This document shows positions 37,363 to 46,783 of a stretch of DNA of 64,000 nucleotides, piece by piece. Location of the stretch: assembly GCA_964437595.1 (NCBI GenBank), contig CAYTHO010000018.1, forward strand, positions 10,807 to 74,806, read 5' to 3'. This DNA comes from DSYU01 sp964437595. GTDB taxonomy: Bacteria > Chloroflexota > Anaerolineae > Anaerolineales > Anaerolineaceae. Made by a program: the position numbers and the translations under genes. A model generated the notes under the pieces. The model was not told the origin of the DNA and searched no databases. It saw only the letters and a list, made by a program, of their open reading frames with translations. Each line of letters begins with the position of its first letter. The stretch's first letter is position 1.

Positions 37363-38282
37363 GATGGAACACCATGCTCAGTCCACAGGATCATCGCCAG
37401 GCGACCTTCCTTCCCCGCTTCCACGCTGACCACATCATCCGCCGCATTCGCTGCTTCCACGCACACGAAACCGCGGTGCGCGCCTTCCCCCAGGCCCGGG
37501 ATGTTCTTATCGTTTTGATTGGGATTCCAGACTACCGTGGTCCGGCTGCCCTCTTTCGCACAGTGGATGGTGCGACCCAGGCCTGGGTCCTGGATGGTTA
37601 TTTCAGAAGTCGTATCCAGGAAAATGCCATCCATATCACCCGTGATGCGCAGCGGGCCTTCATTCATCTTACGCTGATACTGGTCGGTTTTATCCAGATA
37701 GGCGGTGTTTTCCAGGCCGCCGATAGTGATGAAGCGGATATTGCTGATGTGGAAATAGGGGTGAAACGCGCCTGTGTATGAATACCCGCCGCCATCCGGG
37801 CTGCGGGCTATCCATTCAATGCGCAGTTTCCGCCCAACCGAAACCACCATTTCCAGCTCGAAGGCATGCGGCCAGTGCTGCAGCGTTTCGGGCGTATCCC
37901 GCACCACCATGCGCAGTTCCGTTGATCCATCCGGTTGGGCGGTGCAGCCGGTCAGGTTCCACAGCATCCTGCCCACCAGGCCGTGGAAAGGCTTGTTTTT
38001 GGGTTCCGTGGGATGCGCTGCAAACCAGGGCCAGCAAACCGGCGCCCCGCCGCGCATGACCCAGAAAATATCGTTTGCTGCGTCCGGGCACTGCCAGAAT
38101 AACTGCTCATGCCCGCGCGCCTGGTAAGAAATCACCCGCGCCCCCAACAGCGCAACCGAGGCACTGGCGTGCGCATTATTGATTTCAGCCGTAACGAAGT
38201 TGCCCGGGCCAGCGCGAAAAGATACCTGCCCCGGTATGGCATATTTCTGGTTCAATGATTGCAGATCCGCATCCATTTCCAT
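37359..38282 (-). CDS. D-hexose-6-phosphate mutarotase / aldose 1-epimerase-like protein
   Basis: About 307 residues; the start is probably ATG 38282 or 38276, within a few codons of the open frame. Galactose-mutarotase fold: GAPVCWPWFAAHP, NKPFHGLVGRMLWNLT (conserved HG/R), FHPYFHISNI (catalytic-type His in HPYFH), and VVWNPNQNDKNIPGLGEGAHRGFVCVEAAN with the catalytic Glu region of the YeaD subgroup. It interconverts anomers of hexose 6-phosphates. Its stop is shared with a small membrane gene. Confidence 0.88.
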   Translation of the reverse strand: MEMDADLQSLNQKYAIPGQVSFRAGPGNFVTAEINNAHASASVALLGARVISYQARGHEQLFWQCPDAANDIFWVMRGGAPVCWPWFAAHPTEPKNKPFHGLVGRMLWNLTGCTAQPDGSTELRMVVRDTPETLQHWPHAFELEMVVSVGRKLRIEWIARSPDGGGYSYTGAFHPYFHISNIRFITIGGLENTAYLDKTDQYQRKMNEGPLRITGDMDGIFLDTTSEITIQDPGLGRTIHCAKEGSRTTVVWNPNQNDKNIPGLGEGAHRGFVCVEAANAADDVVSVEAGKEGRLAMILWTEHGVPS

Positions 38283-38332
38283 TTTCACCCGTTGTAACAA
38301 TATGTACGTGGATTATCTCACAGATTCAAGAT

Positions 38333-39382
38333 TCATGATCCCGGGTCAAAAATAACAACGTCATACGTGAAAGATCGCATCTGCCCATTGACCAACACAT
38401 TATTGATCGTGACGGTGTAGGTGGTGTCCACAATCGGATTGGGCCAGGGCCCCCAGGTTCCTGCCCACCACACCAGCGTGTTTTCCCCATAACCGTCGAC
38501 GGGCGGATACTGCATGATATTTATAGAGAATCCGTTGACCGACATGCTGACAGTGGCCTGGGAGAAATCCGCCTGATCCAAAGAAAACGACCACAATGGA
38601 TAGACCACTGGATAAGGTACGTAAGCCGCGGGCGGCCAGGAGACAAACTCGCTGCGCGTTGCGGGCCGCGCGGCGTAATAATGGTCATCCATGACTCTCA
38701 AGACGTTGACCGCCATGTAACCGCTTGTCGCCGGGACATCGCCGTTCCCCATTTCAAGCGTCTGGGGGAAAAGCAAGTAACGCCGGAGATAGACCAGGGT
38801 ATCTCCCTCATGGCCCATATAAGTATTGATGGCTTGCGGGCCATTAAAACTGTCGATCGCGTTTGAGTACCAGACCCCCTCCCCTTCTAGCTCTGAGCAG
38901 TTGGCCCAGGTGGCGTCTACGCTGTGATCGACCTTGTTATTGGCGCTCATCAACAATGCCGCATCCTGGGCCTGCTGGTTATATTCCGTGCGGAAGCCTT
39001 GCAGCATAGGGACGCCCGCCATCAGGCGGAAGTAGTTGATGCGTTTCAAAACCGCAGCCCGGTAAGTTTCACTGATGTTCCCCGGACTGCAAACATCCAC
39101 ATCCCCATTCCAGCCCGTTGCCGTTGTTTCGGAGGCCAGGTACATGCTTCCATACATGGCAAGCGCATCGCTTCGGACCCGCGGGTCCGGCATGCGGGTC
39201 AGGAGCGGTAGAAAGAGACAATGGCCGGGTGGATCAGCGCATTCTGGGGCCGCGGCTGTTTCGCTGCTGGCCTGGGTGGCGCCAAGCAGCAGCAGGCCAG
39301 CCAATATTATCAATGTAAAACCCTGGCGCAGGTGCTTGCCCTCCCGATGCACACGGGGAAGGATCATAGCGGATGCCCTCAT
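38333..39382 (-). CDS. Secreted CAP-domain-like protein
   Basis: An N-terminal signal (LIILAGLLLLGATQA, after a basic stretch) is followed by CLFLPLLTR, the third [YF]LP-type motif of the window. The CAP region (residues about 95-250) begins YRAAVLKRINYFRLMAGVPML, typical of SCP-like alpha-1, with conserved Q..AQDAALLMSANNKVDHSVD where the first His lies. The C-terminal 100 residues are a beta-rich domain. It probably acts outside the cell; the activity is unknown. The start may also be the inner Met six codons on. Confidence 0.75.
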   Translation of the reverse strand: MRASAMILPRVHREGKHLRQGFTLIILAGLLLLGATQASSETAAAPECADPPGHCLFLPLLTRMPDPRVRSDALAMYGSMYLASETTATGWNGDVDVCSPGNISETYRAAVLKRINYFRLMAGVPMLQGFRTEYNQQAQDAALLMSANNKVDHSVDATWANCSELEGEGVWYSNAIDSFNGPQAINTYMGHEGDTLVYLRRYLLFPQTLEMGNGDVPATSGYMAVNVLRVMDDHYYAARPATRSEFVSWPPAAYVPYPVVYPLWSFSLDQADFSQATVSMSVNGFSINIMQYPPVDGYGENTLVWWAGTWGPWPNPIVDTTYTVTINNVLVNGQMRSFTYDVVIFDPGS

Positions 39383-39418
39383 TTCTTAATAGAATGAACC
39401 GTCGCAGGTCGAACTTAA

Positions 39419-39961
39419 TTATACAGCTTTCCGCAGGCGGTAACACACCGTGCCATCTGGGAGCTGTTCTGCATCGGAGATGATCGCATACCCCATGCGC
39501 TGCCAGAAGCGGATGGCTTTCGGATTATTCACCTGCACGCCAGCCTGGATTTCGCGCGGGGGGCTGGTTTCGCACATAGCCTTCTCCACCGCGCGAACCA
39601 CCGCCTCGCCCAGGCCCTGGCCACGAAACGGGGCGGAAATCATCAACAGCGATAGATAAGCTGTGTGTGGATCGCCCTCGAAGCCAGCAGTCAAATAATC
39701 GACGATGCCCCACACCTCGCCCGAACTGGCGGAACAGATCAGGCAGTAGAGGCCGCCCTCGCCGCGCGAGTGCGCCAGGTCGGCCTGCACCATTTCCATG
39801 GATGCCGCCGCCACCGGGCCAAGCGCCAGAAAGTCCTCACACTGGCGATACACTTCCAGAATGGCCTGGTTGTCTGCCTGCGAGCCATTATAGGGGCGAA
39901 TCACAAAATCACCGATACCTGAATTCATCAATAATCCACAACCTGCCATACCTAGATGCAA
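39419..39961 (-). CDS. GNAT family N-acetyltransferase
   Basis: 180 residues. The acetyl-CoA-binding motif A is LLMISAPFRGQGLGEAVVRAVEKAM, followed by IQAGVQVNNPKAIRFWQRMGYAII (motif B). The first 40 residues hold the substrate part FVIRPYNGSQADNQAILEVYRQCE. The acceptor is unknown. Confidence 0.85.
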   Translation of the reverse strand: MHLGMAGCGLLMNSGIGDFVIRPYNGSQADNQAILEVYRQCEDFLALGPVAAASMEMVQADLAHSRGEGGLYCLICSASSGEVWGIVDYLTAGFEGDPHTAYLSLLMISAPFRGQGLGEAVVRAVEKAMCETSPPREIQAGVQVNNPKAIRFWQRMGYAIISDAEQLPDGTVCYRLRKAV

Positions 39962-39995
39962 TGGTTACCCGGTATTGATCTTATTAAGTGGATCT

Positions 39996-40538
39996 TCACT
40001 CGAATAACAAAGCCAGGGCAATATTGGTGGCCCAGGCCAGCACCTTAAACTGCCCGCTGCGCAAGGCCTGCTCAACTTCTTCCCGTTCCAGCAGCAGCAG
40101 GTGCTGCTCTTCCAGGTCGTCGGCATGGGGTTCGGTTACCCGGCAGGCGCCGCGGGCAAGGAAAAGGTAGCCAGTCGAAACGCCGCGGTTGGGGTCAACC
40201 AGGAAACTTCCAAGGGGAATCCATTCCGAGGCGGTATAGCCCGTCTCTTCCAGCAGCTCGCGTTTGGCCGCGGAGAGCGGCGGCTCATCCGGCTCAATAT
40301 GCCCACCCACTGGGGCCAGCGACTCACCTTCCAGCGCGTATTTTCCCTGGCGAAAAACCAGGTATTTTTCATCTTCCGTAACCGCCAGGACATTCACATA
40401 ATCCGGGGTGCGCACCCAGGCCCAATGCTCGATGACCTGGCCATCCGGGGTCTCTACGGTACGGTCCTCAACCTCAAGCCATTTGCCAAACGAGAGAACC
40501 GGGGTACGAGTAATTGTTTTCCAGTGATGATTTTCCAT
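39996..40538 (-). CDS. Nudix hydrolase, ADP-ribose pyrophosphatase type
   Basis: 180 residues with a Nudix box GGHIEPDEPPLSAAKRELLEETGY that fits the GX5EX7REUXEEXGU pattern exactly. The N-terminal LEVEDRTVETPDGQVIEHWAWV resembles the NUDT5/ADP-ribose-type beta strands. It hydrolyses a nucleoside diphosphate derivative. It stands next to a second Nudix gene, in the same direction and 8 bases apart. Confidence 0.87.
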   Translation of the reverse strand: MENHHWKTITRTPVLSFGKWLEVEDRTVETPDGQVIEHWAWVRTPDYVNVLAVTEDEKYLVFRQGKYALEGESLAPVGGHIEPDEPPLSAAKRELLEETGYTASEWIPLGSFLVDPNRGVSTGYLFLARGACRVTEPHADDLEEQHLLLLEREEVEQALRSGQFKVLAWATNIALALLFE

Positions 40539-40546
40539 TGAACAGG

Positions 40547-40987
40547 TTATATCCTTCCTTTTTCACGGGCCCCACCCTGCGCGCGGAACACCGGCTGGGG
40601 GTATTCTTCCAGCGCGTCCCAGATGCGCTCGGCGTGCTTCAACAGCGTGTTGGCAGGCAGTTGGTCGGGGAGGAAAAAACGGCTCTCATCCGATTCGCTG
40701 GTGGTCGCCAGGCTGCCGCCAACCACGCGGCAGAGAAAGGCAAACACCAGCTCATTGCGATACACTTTTCCGTACACGCCCACCAGGCGCTCTGCCACCA
40801 CCTCCAGGCCGGTTTCTTCGCGCACTTCGCGGCACGCGCCTGCATCGGGCAGTTCACCCGGCTCCAATCCGCCGCCGGGCAAGTTCCAGGCATCCATATC
40901 GCGCCGGTACGAAAGCAGCACCCGGCCCGCATCATCGAAAATTACGGCAAAGGCGCCAATGGTAAATAGTGCCCGATCATCCGTCAT
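40547..40987 (-). CDS. Nudix hydrolase
   Basis: 146 residues. The Nudix box GGGLEPGELPDAGACREVREETGL is complete (G, E, REVREE and G positions present). It starts with FTIGAFAVIFDDAGRVLLSYRR, the usual first strands. It probably cleans up a nucleotide derivative; the substrate is not deducible. It sits 6 bases behind the helicase gene, so the two may be co-transcribed. Confidence 0.87.
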   Translation of the reverse strand: MTDDRALFTIGAFAVIFDDAGRVLLSYRRDMDAWNLPGGGLEPGELPDAGACREVREETGLEVVAERLVGVYGKVYRNELVFAFLCRVVGGSLATTSESDESRFFLPDQLPANTLLKHAERIWDALEEYPQPVFRAQGGAREKGRI

Positions 40988-40993
40988 GGGCTG

Positions 40994-43900
40994 CTAACCA
41001 GAAACAGAGCTTGAATTGGCCAGCGCCGACACATATACGCGCAGCGCTGCATCCAATAAGGCCTGGGGCTGCCATTCCTTTAGAAGCGCATCGACCAGGG
41101 CAGCTTTTGCCCCGGAAGCTGGCAGCCCGCGCATATCGGCCAGGCGAACAAGCGCCGCCTGATCGAAATAGGTGCCCAGCATCCGGCGCAGCCAGCTCGA
41201 ATCGACCGCTGGTGGAGGCTGCGGCGCCCCACCGGACTGCATGCGGAGGGCATCTAGCGTGGCAGCCGGCTCGATTTCGCCGGTTTGCAAGTTGTACCAG
41301 CCCGACTGGCTCTCACCAGGTATCTCGGCCACGTCAGAAAGAAGCGGCATAACAGAGGCGCCTGTGCCAACCATGGAGATCGGCGTACCTTCATACGAAA
41401 GCCCGGCAGGGGTAGTGGCTATGCGCATCACATGAAATTCTTCGTTGGTGCGCACCATCAGCCCCTTGCTGCCCGGCATTACCACCCGCTCCCAGCGCTC
41501 ACTGTCGCGCTGCTCGATCCCATTCTCCCCGCCAAACGACAGGGTATCGCGCGGTTCCGTGAAGACCGTGCGCGCCATTTCGGCCAGCGCGGCAACGGAT
41601 GCCGGGCTGCCCGATAAGCTCGTTTGCCTGCCGGCCAGCAGCGCTGCTTCGAAGAGCACCTGCCCCAGGGTAAGCGGATCAAGCAGGCGCGCCGTGAGCC
41701 GGAGTGAACCGTAGATCTGATCATAGATCGACAGGAAAGGCTGCCCTTCCCGGACCATCGGATCGCGGGATACGCGGAAGTGATCGGCAGCGAAACCGAT
41801 ATCCTGCCGCTCAAAGGGGATAGCCAGCATAAAGGCTTCATAGACAATCCCGGCCACCGCTTCCAGGTTTACCCCTTCCGCGGCCAGTGCCGGATGCGCC
41901 ATGAGCACCCCGGTGGTAAAGTAATTGCGCGAAAAATACGGCTGTTCCTGGAAAAAGCCCATCTCGCGCGAGAGCGGGTACGGGTAAATGCTTTCTGTCC
42001 GCCCGCGCTGTTCCACCACCCCGCGGATCGACTCGCGAACCAGCAGGCTGGTTTCAAGGCAGGAGAGCCCGTTCTGGCTGGCCGTCGCGAAAATTCCACC
42101 TGGCGTAAGACGCGGGAACACCGCCGGGAGTGTTTTCTGCGGCTGAGTGGTGTAGCGCTTTTCCCTGCGCACCGTAACCACCTTCGCCTTTACATTGACG
42201 CGGGTCACCCGGTAGGGAATGGTGGCATAGTAATAGATGGCGCCGGGGTAGGCTTCGCGCATCAACTGCGCAAAGGAGAGCGAGCCCATCGCGGAAACAT
42301 TTGGGCCATCCCTGCGCTCAACCTTGAACTGGCTTTCCACATCCCGTAGCGGGAAGGTATAGTTGGGCCGGTCATGCGCTTCCATTTTTAAACTGGCCAG
42401 GCTGCGCGGCGTCTCTCCGGCGCGTTCCTTCTGACACATTTTGATGAAGTTCTCCGGCCACTGCACCGGGCTGCTGAATAACATGCTGCTCCGCCGGGCA
42501 AAGGCCACCGCGGCTTTGGCGTTGGTTTTTGCGGCCACTTCCAGAACCTGGTCGTGCTCGCCGCCCTGGCGAGAGAGGCAAAGCACGTGGATATACTGAA
42601 GGTGTTCGTTCTCCAGGTACAGCGTGCTTTCAGCCAGCGGACGCTGGAAAAAGCTCTGCGGGTGGGCAAAAACCGCCTGGTCGTGCACGTCGCCGCCGTT
42701 CACCACCAGCACCACGCCCGGACCGTGCCGGCCAATGCGCCCGATGCGCTGCTGTAATGATGTAGCCGAGCCCGGCACGCCAATCAGCACGCAGATATCC
42801 AGGTTGGGGATATCGATGCCCAGCTCCAGGGCGCTGGTAGATACCACGCCGTTCAGCGTCCCCTCGACCAGGCGCTCCTGAATCTGGCGGCGGTCGTGGT
42901 CTTCATACCCGGCGCGGTACGGGAGCACGTTCAACTGCTGCAGCACGCCGGTGACCTCGCCCTCGGGATCGGCCTCATCTTCTGTTTCGGCGGCGCTCTT
43001 TGCCGCCCGGGTCCAGCGGCGGGCGCGCTGTTGAGGGACTTCGCCGCTTTCGTCTGGCTGCGGCTCTTCCTCGGCGGCTTTCGCGCTGTCGCGCAGCAGG
43101 CGGTTCAAGATGGTCGATATCAGCTCTACCTGCTTGCGGCTGTCTACGAAAGCGATGAAGCGCTTATTTTCATTCTGCTGGGTCAGAAACTCGAGCAGGC
43201 GCACCACTTCGTCTAGAAAGCGGTCGGCGCCGGGCGGCTGCACCAGGTACACATCCAGCGGGAAGCGCGGCGAGGTATCGTCCTGCGGGCCAATCAGGTG
43301 GAAATCCAGGCCAAAGAGGCTGGACAGGTGAATCTCGGGGTTGGCAATGGTCGCTGAAGCGCAGATGACCTGCGGTCTGGCGTCCAGCAGCGACATCAGG
43401 TGGCGCATGCGGCGGAAGAGCAGCGCGGAATTGGAGCCAAACACGCCGCTGTACGCGTGCACCTCGTCCACCACCATCAGGCGCACGGAGCGCAAGAAAT
43501 CGATCACCACCGGCTGTTTGAGGTTGGAAAACAGCCAGGCATGGATGATATCGGGGGTAAAGACGACGATCCGCGAGCGTTCCAGGATATGCATGCGGAA
43601 ACCAGGCGGCACGCTGCCGTCGATGCGCCCGACCATATTTTCGGCGGCGGCGGCGTTGGGGGCCAGGCCGGCGGAAACCATGGCGTTCTGCCAGCGCTCA
43701 CGCTGCTCGTTACCGAGGGCTTTCATGGGGTAAATAGCCATGATGCGCGCCTTGGGGTCCTGGGCCAGCAGGTTGATCGCCGCCGCCTGAAAGACGAGGC
43801 TTTTCCCAGACGCCGTACCGGTGGAAAGGCAGATATTTTCGCCAGCCAGGGCCAGGCGCAGCGCCGTCTTTTGGTGGCAGTAGATACCGTTCGGATACTG

Positions 43901-44041
43901 GCGATCCAGGAAGGAAAGGCTGGCCTGCGCGAGCGGAAGATCGTTTACCGGCAGCAGTTCCGCCGCGCGCGGTTCGGTCGTTAAGACGTCTACAACGTCC
44001 CAATGGTTGCTTTGAAAAAAGTCCCGGAAAGCCACAGCCAC
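40994..44041 (-). CDS. Large DExH-box helicase with C-terminal SAP-like domain
   Basis: 1015 residues. Helicase motifs: Walker A STGTASGKSLVF (about residue 75), DEVH in MVVDEVHAYSGVFG, SAT in ICASATIANPEI, and C-terminal motifs SALELGIDIPNLDICVLIGVPGSATSLQQRIGRIGRHG. This is the YprA/MrfA-Hrq1 group. The following 300 residues correspond to the accessory region of that group, but the four-Cys zinc cluster usual near its end is not seen. Near the C-terminus, AALVRLADMRGLPASGAKAALVDALL reads as a SAP DNA-binding helix pair. It likely unwinds damaged DNA in repair. Confidence 0.85.
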   Translation of the reverse strand: MAVAFRDFFQSNHWDVVDVLTTEPRAAELLPVNDLPLAQASLSFLDRQYPNGIYCHQKTALRLALAGENICLSTGTASGKSLVFQAAAINLLAQDPKARIMAIYPMKALGNEQRERWQNAMVSAGLAPNAAAAENMVGRIDGSVPPGFRMHILERSRIVVFTPDIIHAWLFSNLKQPVVIDFLRSVRLMVVDEVHAYSGVFGSNSALLFRRMRHLMSLLDARPQVICASATIANPEIHLSSLFGLDFHLIGPQDDTSPRFPLDVYLVQPPGADRFLDEVVRLLEFLTQQNENKRFIAFVDSRKQVELISTILNRLLRDSAKAAEEEPQPDESGEVPQQRARRWTRAAKSAAETEDEADPEGEVTGVLQQLNVLPYRAGYEDHDRRQIQERLVEGTLNGVVSTSALELGIDIPNLDICVLIGVPGSATSLQQRIGRIGRHGPGVVLVVNGGDVHDQAVFAHPQSFFQRPLAESTLYLENEHLQYIHVLCLSRQGGEHDQVLEVAAKTNAKAAVAFARRSSMLFSSPVQWPENFIKMCQKERAGETPRSLASLKMEAHDRPNYTFPLRDVESQFKVERRDGPNVSAMGSLSFAQLMREAYPGAIYYYATIPYRVTRVNVKAKVVTVRREKRYTTQPQKTLPAVFPRLTPGGIFATASQNGLSCLETSLLVRESIRGVVEQRGRTESIYPYPLSREMGFFQEQPYFSRNYFTTGVLMAHPALAAEGVNLEAVAGIVYEAFMLAIPFERQDIGFAADHFRVSRDPMVREGQPFLSIYDQIYGSLRLTARLLDPLTLGQVLFEAALLAGRQTSLSGSPASVAALAEMARTVFTEPRDTLSFGGENGIEQRDSERWERVVMPGSKGLMVRTNEEFHVMRIATTPAGLSYEGTPISMVGTGASVMPLLSDVAEIPGESQSGWYNLQTGEIEPAATLDALRMQSGGAPQPPPAVDSSWLRRMLGTYFDQAALVRLADMRGLPASGAKAALVDALLKEWQPQALLDAALRVYVSALANSSSVSG

Positions 44042-44181
44042 CTCATTTCACTATGTCCTTTAATTGTACTCGATAAAGGCATTTGACAGTTGCGGGATTT
44101 ATTACAGCCTATGGGGTTTTCAGTGGTGGGCGAAAAAACCTCTCCCCTTAGGGAACATGATTTAAATGTGGTGGTAGGCAC

Positions 44182-44204
44182 GCCCCGGGACACAGTCCCG
44201 GGGC
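44182..44204. repeat. Hairpin repeat, 10-bp stem, loop ACA
   Basis: GCCCCGGGAC-ACA-GTCCCGGGGC. It shares its layout with the unit at 44302-44324, in which the fifth stem pair changes from C:G to A:T. The gap 44041-44453 has no gene; it consists mainly of these hairpins. Confidence 0.75.
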
Positions 44205-44219
44205 TAACGGGAGGGAGGA

Positions 44220-44238
44220 AGCCCGGCAAAGCCGGGCT
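44220..44238. repeat. Hairpin repeat, 8-bp stem, loop AAA
   Basis: AGCCCGGC-AAA-GCCGGGCT, between the two 23-bp units in the same gap. Confidence 0.7.
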
Positions 44239-44301
44239 GGCATAGCATTCGCGCGTCCATTCCACACACAGTCCGGCTCCGCCGGGCTTCGCGCTTTTCT
44301 A

Positions 44302-44324
44302 GCCCAGGGACTGCGTCCCTGGGC
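44302..44324. repeat. Hairpin repeat, 10-bp stem, loop TGC
   Basis: GCCCAGGGAC-TGC-GTCCCTGGGC, a relative of the unit at 44182 with one compensated pair. Confidence 0.75.
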
Positions 44325-44452
44325 GGCTGGGCGGCGCCAACCGGACGGCTCCCCTGTTTCCGCACCAGGGAACTGCTGACGAATAATGACCGCAAAAATC
44401 TTGACCCCCTCTCTCCACTGTCACACGCTTACTGCGACAATAGAGAGGGCAA

Positions 44453-44911
44453 TCAACCGCGTTTGGGCGGCTTTACGGGCCAGGCCATGATGTAGTGGGT
44501 TTCATTTTCGCCGGTGACGCCGAACCCCACGCGCTGGTACAGGCTGCGGGCGAGGATGTTGGTCTTCAGCACCTGGAGCGCCACCAGCCGGGACTGGCGC
44601 GAGGCCGCGTCCATCAACTGGCGCAGGATTTGCGTGCCGATTCCGCGCCGCTGAAATTGGGGGAGGATTTCCAGGCTGGCGATGTAGATTTCCTCGGCCC
44701 GCTCCTGAACGTGCAGGGCGCCCGCATCCACCCCATCTACCTGGATGATCTGCAGCACGGACGGGTCAAAATGCCGGCGAAAATACGCAAGCTGCCAGGC
44801 CTCATCCCACGGGCCGTAGGTTTCTTCAATGTAGGCGCGCATGGCCTGTTCGCGCAGGCGGAACAGGAAATCGAAATCCTCCGCAAGGGCTGCACGATAC
44901 GAGAGGTTCAC
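44453..44911 (-). CDS. GNAT family N-acetyltransferase
   Basis: 152 residues. N-terminal LSYRAALAEDFDFLFRLREQAMRAYIEETYGPWDEAWQLAYF is typical of the start of the fold; motif A is LEILPQFQRRGIGTQILRQLMDAAS, followed by LQVLKTNILARSLYQRVGFGV. A signature GPWDE loop is shared with a subgroup of small GNATs. The target is unknown. Confidence 0.86.
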   Translation of the reverse strand: MNLSYRAALAEDFDFLFRLREQAMRAYIEETYGPWDEAWQLAYFRRHFDPSVLQIIQVDGVDAGALHVQERAEEIYIASLEILPQFQRRGIGTQILRQLMDAASRQSRLVALQVLKTNILARSLYQRVGFGVTGENETHYIMAWPVKPPKRG

Positions 44912-44926
44912 AGGCGAAACAATCCT

Positions 44927-45412
44927 CTACAACTCCAAGATCTGGGTTTCAGCGCGCGCCAGGGCAGCCTCGGGGCTTAACCCGGCATGCACCACTGCCA
45001 GCACGCCGGTGAAGTAGCGGTCCATGGTGCGCACGTTGGCGTACGTCATGGCGCGGACGATCGAAATATCCAGGTCGCCTTCGGGCACTTCGACGCTGGT
45101 GCGGAAGCGAACGTCGCCTGTGTCGAGGTTCATCTCGAAGTTGCCAACCGGGAGCTGGTAATTGACGCGGGTCAGATATTCCGCGACCGCGGCGCGGTAC
45201 TGCAGCGGAATAAACATGCCGGAGGTGGAATAAAAAACAAACCGCCGGTTCTGCTCATCGATGTTCGCAAAGCAAACCCAGGTGCCGTGTTCGCCACGAA
45301 AGCCCGCCCGGACAACGGGCCTATCCTCCAACGGCTGAAAATTCCATCGATCTTCCCGAAAAAACCGGAGGACGACATCCATCATTGGTTGACCGCCCCT
45401 GACATTTTCCAT
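44927..45412 (-). CDS. YbjN-domain protein
   Basis: 161 residues, start uncertain among the first Met codons (MENV or MMDVV ten codons on). FYSTSGMFIPLQYRAAVAEYLTRVNYQLPVGNFEMNLDTGDVRFRTSVEV is a clear YbjN/type-III-chaperone-like core, and DRYFTGVLAVVHAGLSPEAALA ends it. YbjN-type proteins are linked to stress or motility regulation in other bacteria. It shares direction and a short gap with the GNAT gene downstream. Confidence 0.8.
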   Translation of the reverse strand: MENVRGGQPMMDVVLRFFREDRWNFQPLEDRPVVRAGFRGEHGTWVCFANIDEQNRRFVFYSTSGMFIPLQYRAAVAEYLTRVNYQLPVGNFEMNLDTGDVRFRTSVEVPEGDLDISIVRAMTYANVRTMDRYFTGVLAVVHAGLSPEAALARAETQILEL

Positions 45413-45521
45413 ATCAAACTCCTGTTTTCGGTGAAGTATGAGGAGTGAGGGTTATGGGCTGAGAGGTGAGCTCCTCCTGCGCTGCCGGGCAAAGGCCGCG
45501 CAGTGAATACAGATTTTCAAG

Positions 45522-46397
45522 CTAGGTGGTTCCTCGAACCATTTCTACCCGCCGGAAAATTTCGAAAAAGCCCATCTGCAGCAGTGACGGCAGGTGCGGG
45601 TCTTCTGCCGGAAGATTTTCCATGTACGTATCCACATGGGGGAAGCGATTGTACAGGGTGGTGGCCAGGGCAGCCGTAACCGCCCCATGGTCTCCGGACG
45701 TGGTATGGATGACAAAGTGGGAAAGCATAAATTTCTGGTGACGAAAAACCATCCAGCCGTGATCTCCACCGGGCAGCCGGATTTCCAGGCCCTGCGCATC
45801 GCCAGCGTTGATATACGATTCAAGCTCATTGGTCCAGGCCGGGTGAACCGGGTGGGCGCATAAGCGGTCGAGCGCTTCTTCCTTTTCCAGCCAGGAGGCA
45901 TTCCCATCCAAACCAGGCGGCGGAGGCCCCGGCGGCCTGCGCAGCACCACCAGCTCGCGCTTGGGTTGAAAACCCACCTTCAGAAACAACTGGTGGGCGG
46001 GGGTATTGCCCTTAATGACTTCCAGGACCGACATGGGGCGACCTAACTGGCGGGTGCAATCAAGTAGAGCAAGCGTCAGCGCTTCCCCGGTGCCCTTCCG
46101 GCGGCGGGCAGGCAGCACGCCCAGACGGGTGATCCAGGTGCGGCCCGAGCGCACGCCTAACATGGCCAGGCCCAGCATTTCATCGCCATCCACCGCCACC
46201 CAGGAACGCTCCATGTCCACATCATAATTCTTGACGTAGGCAGCCAGCCGGGCGGCATTCATTGGCATGGGCACCATATAATCGACGCGCGTCTGGTTGT
46301 AGGCGTTTGTCAAATCTTCAATTGTGTATTGGCTGGCAGGAAATAACCGAACCGTTGAATCGGGTACTGGCAAAGGATGTTGCACAATTGTTGTCAT
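45522..46397 (-). CDS. GNAT acetyltransferase with a C-terminal second domain
   Basis: 291 residues. The first half contains motif A: TRLGVLPARRRKGTGEALTLALLDCTRQLG and VIKGNTPAHQLFLKVGFQPKREL. The second half (residues about 170-285) shows another beta-alpha layout with DHGAVTAALATTLYNRFPHVDTYMENLPAEDPHLPSLLQMGF, as in tandem-GNAT proteins, but without a clear acetyl-CoA loop. The target is unknown. Confidence 0.82.
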   Translation of the reverse strand: MTTIVQHPLPVPDSTVRLFPASQYTIEDLTNAYNQTRVDYMVPMPMNAARLAAYVKNYDVDMERSWVAVDGDEMLGLAMLGVRSGRTWITRLGVLPARRRKGTGEALTLALLDCTRQLGRPMSVLEVIKGNTPAHQLFLKVGFQPKRELVVLRRPPGPPPPGLDGNASWLEKEEALDRLCAHPVHPAWTNELESYINAGDAQGLEIRLPGGDHGWMVFRHQKFMLSHFVIHTTSGDHGAVTAALATTLYNRFPHVDTYMENLPAEDPHLPSLLQMGFFEIFRRVEMVRGTT

Positions 46398-46414
46398 GTG
46401 GATGAATGCCCGGC

Positions 46415-46783
46415 TTATGTTTCAACAAAGTAAGCGTTAATCATCTTGATAAAGGAACGCACATCGATGGGCTTGCTGATGTAGCCATTGCAGCCATAAG
46501 CCGTCACCATCAAGCGGGCAGTCTCCTCCGGCCAGGCCGTTACGGCGATGATCGGGGTGGTTTCGATGCCCGGGATGTCGCGCAGGTAGCCTATAAGCGT
46601 TTGCCCATCGATATCGGGCAGGCCCAGATCCAGCAAGATCAGGTCGGGGTGATTTTTCTCAGCCGCCGCCAGCCCCTCCTCGGCGGTTTCCGCCCAGGCC
46701 ACATTGTAGCCCTGGGAAGTCAATATACGCTCCACCAGGGAAGCGTTATCCGCAATATCTTCGATCAATAGAATATCAGGCAT
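46415..46783 (-). CDS. Single-domain response regulator (CheY-like)
   Basis: Start ATG 46783; about 122 residues, only a receiver domain. ILLIEDIADNASLVERIL holds the acidic pocket (E-D), DLILLDLGLPDIDGQTL the phosphorylated Asp, AVTAWPEETARL the Thr, and GYISKPID the conserved Lys. No output domain and no histidine kinase beside it, so it must be phosphorylated by a distant kinase. Confidence 0.92.
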   Translation of the reverse strand: MPDILLIEDIADNASLVERILTSQGYNVAWAETAEEGLAAAEKNHPDLILLDLGLPDIDGQTLIGYLRDIPGIETTPIIAVTAWPEETARLMVTAYGCNGYISKPIDVRSFIKMINAYFVET

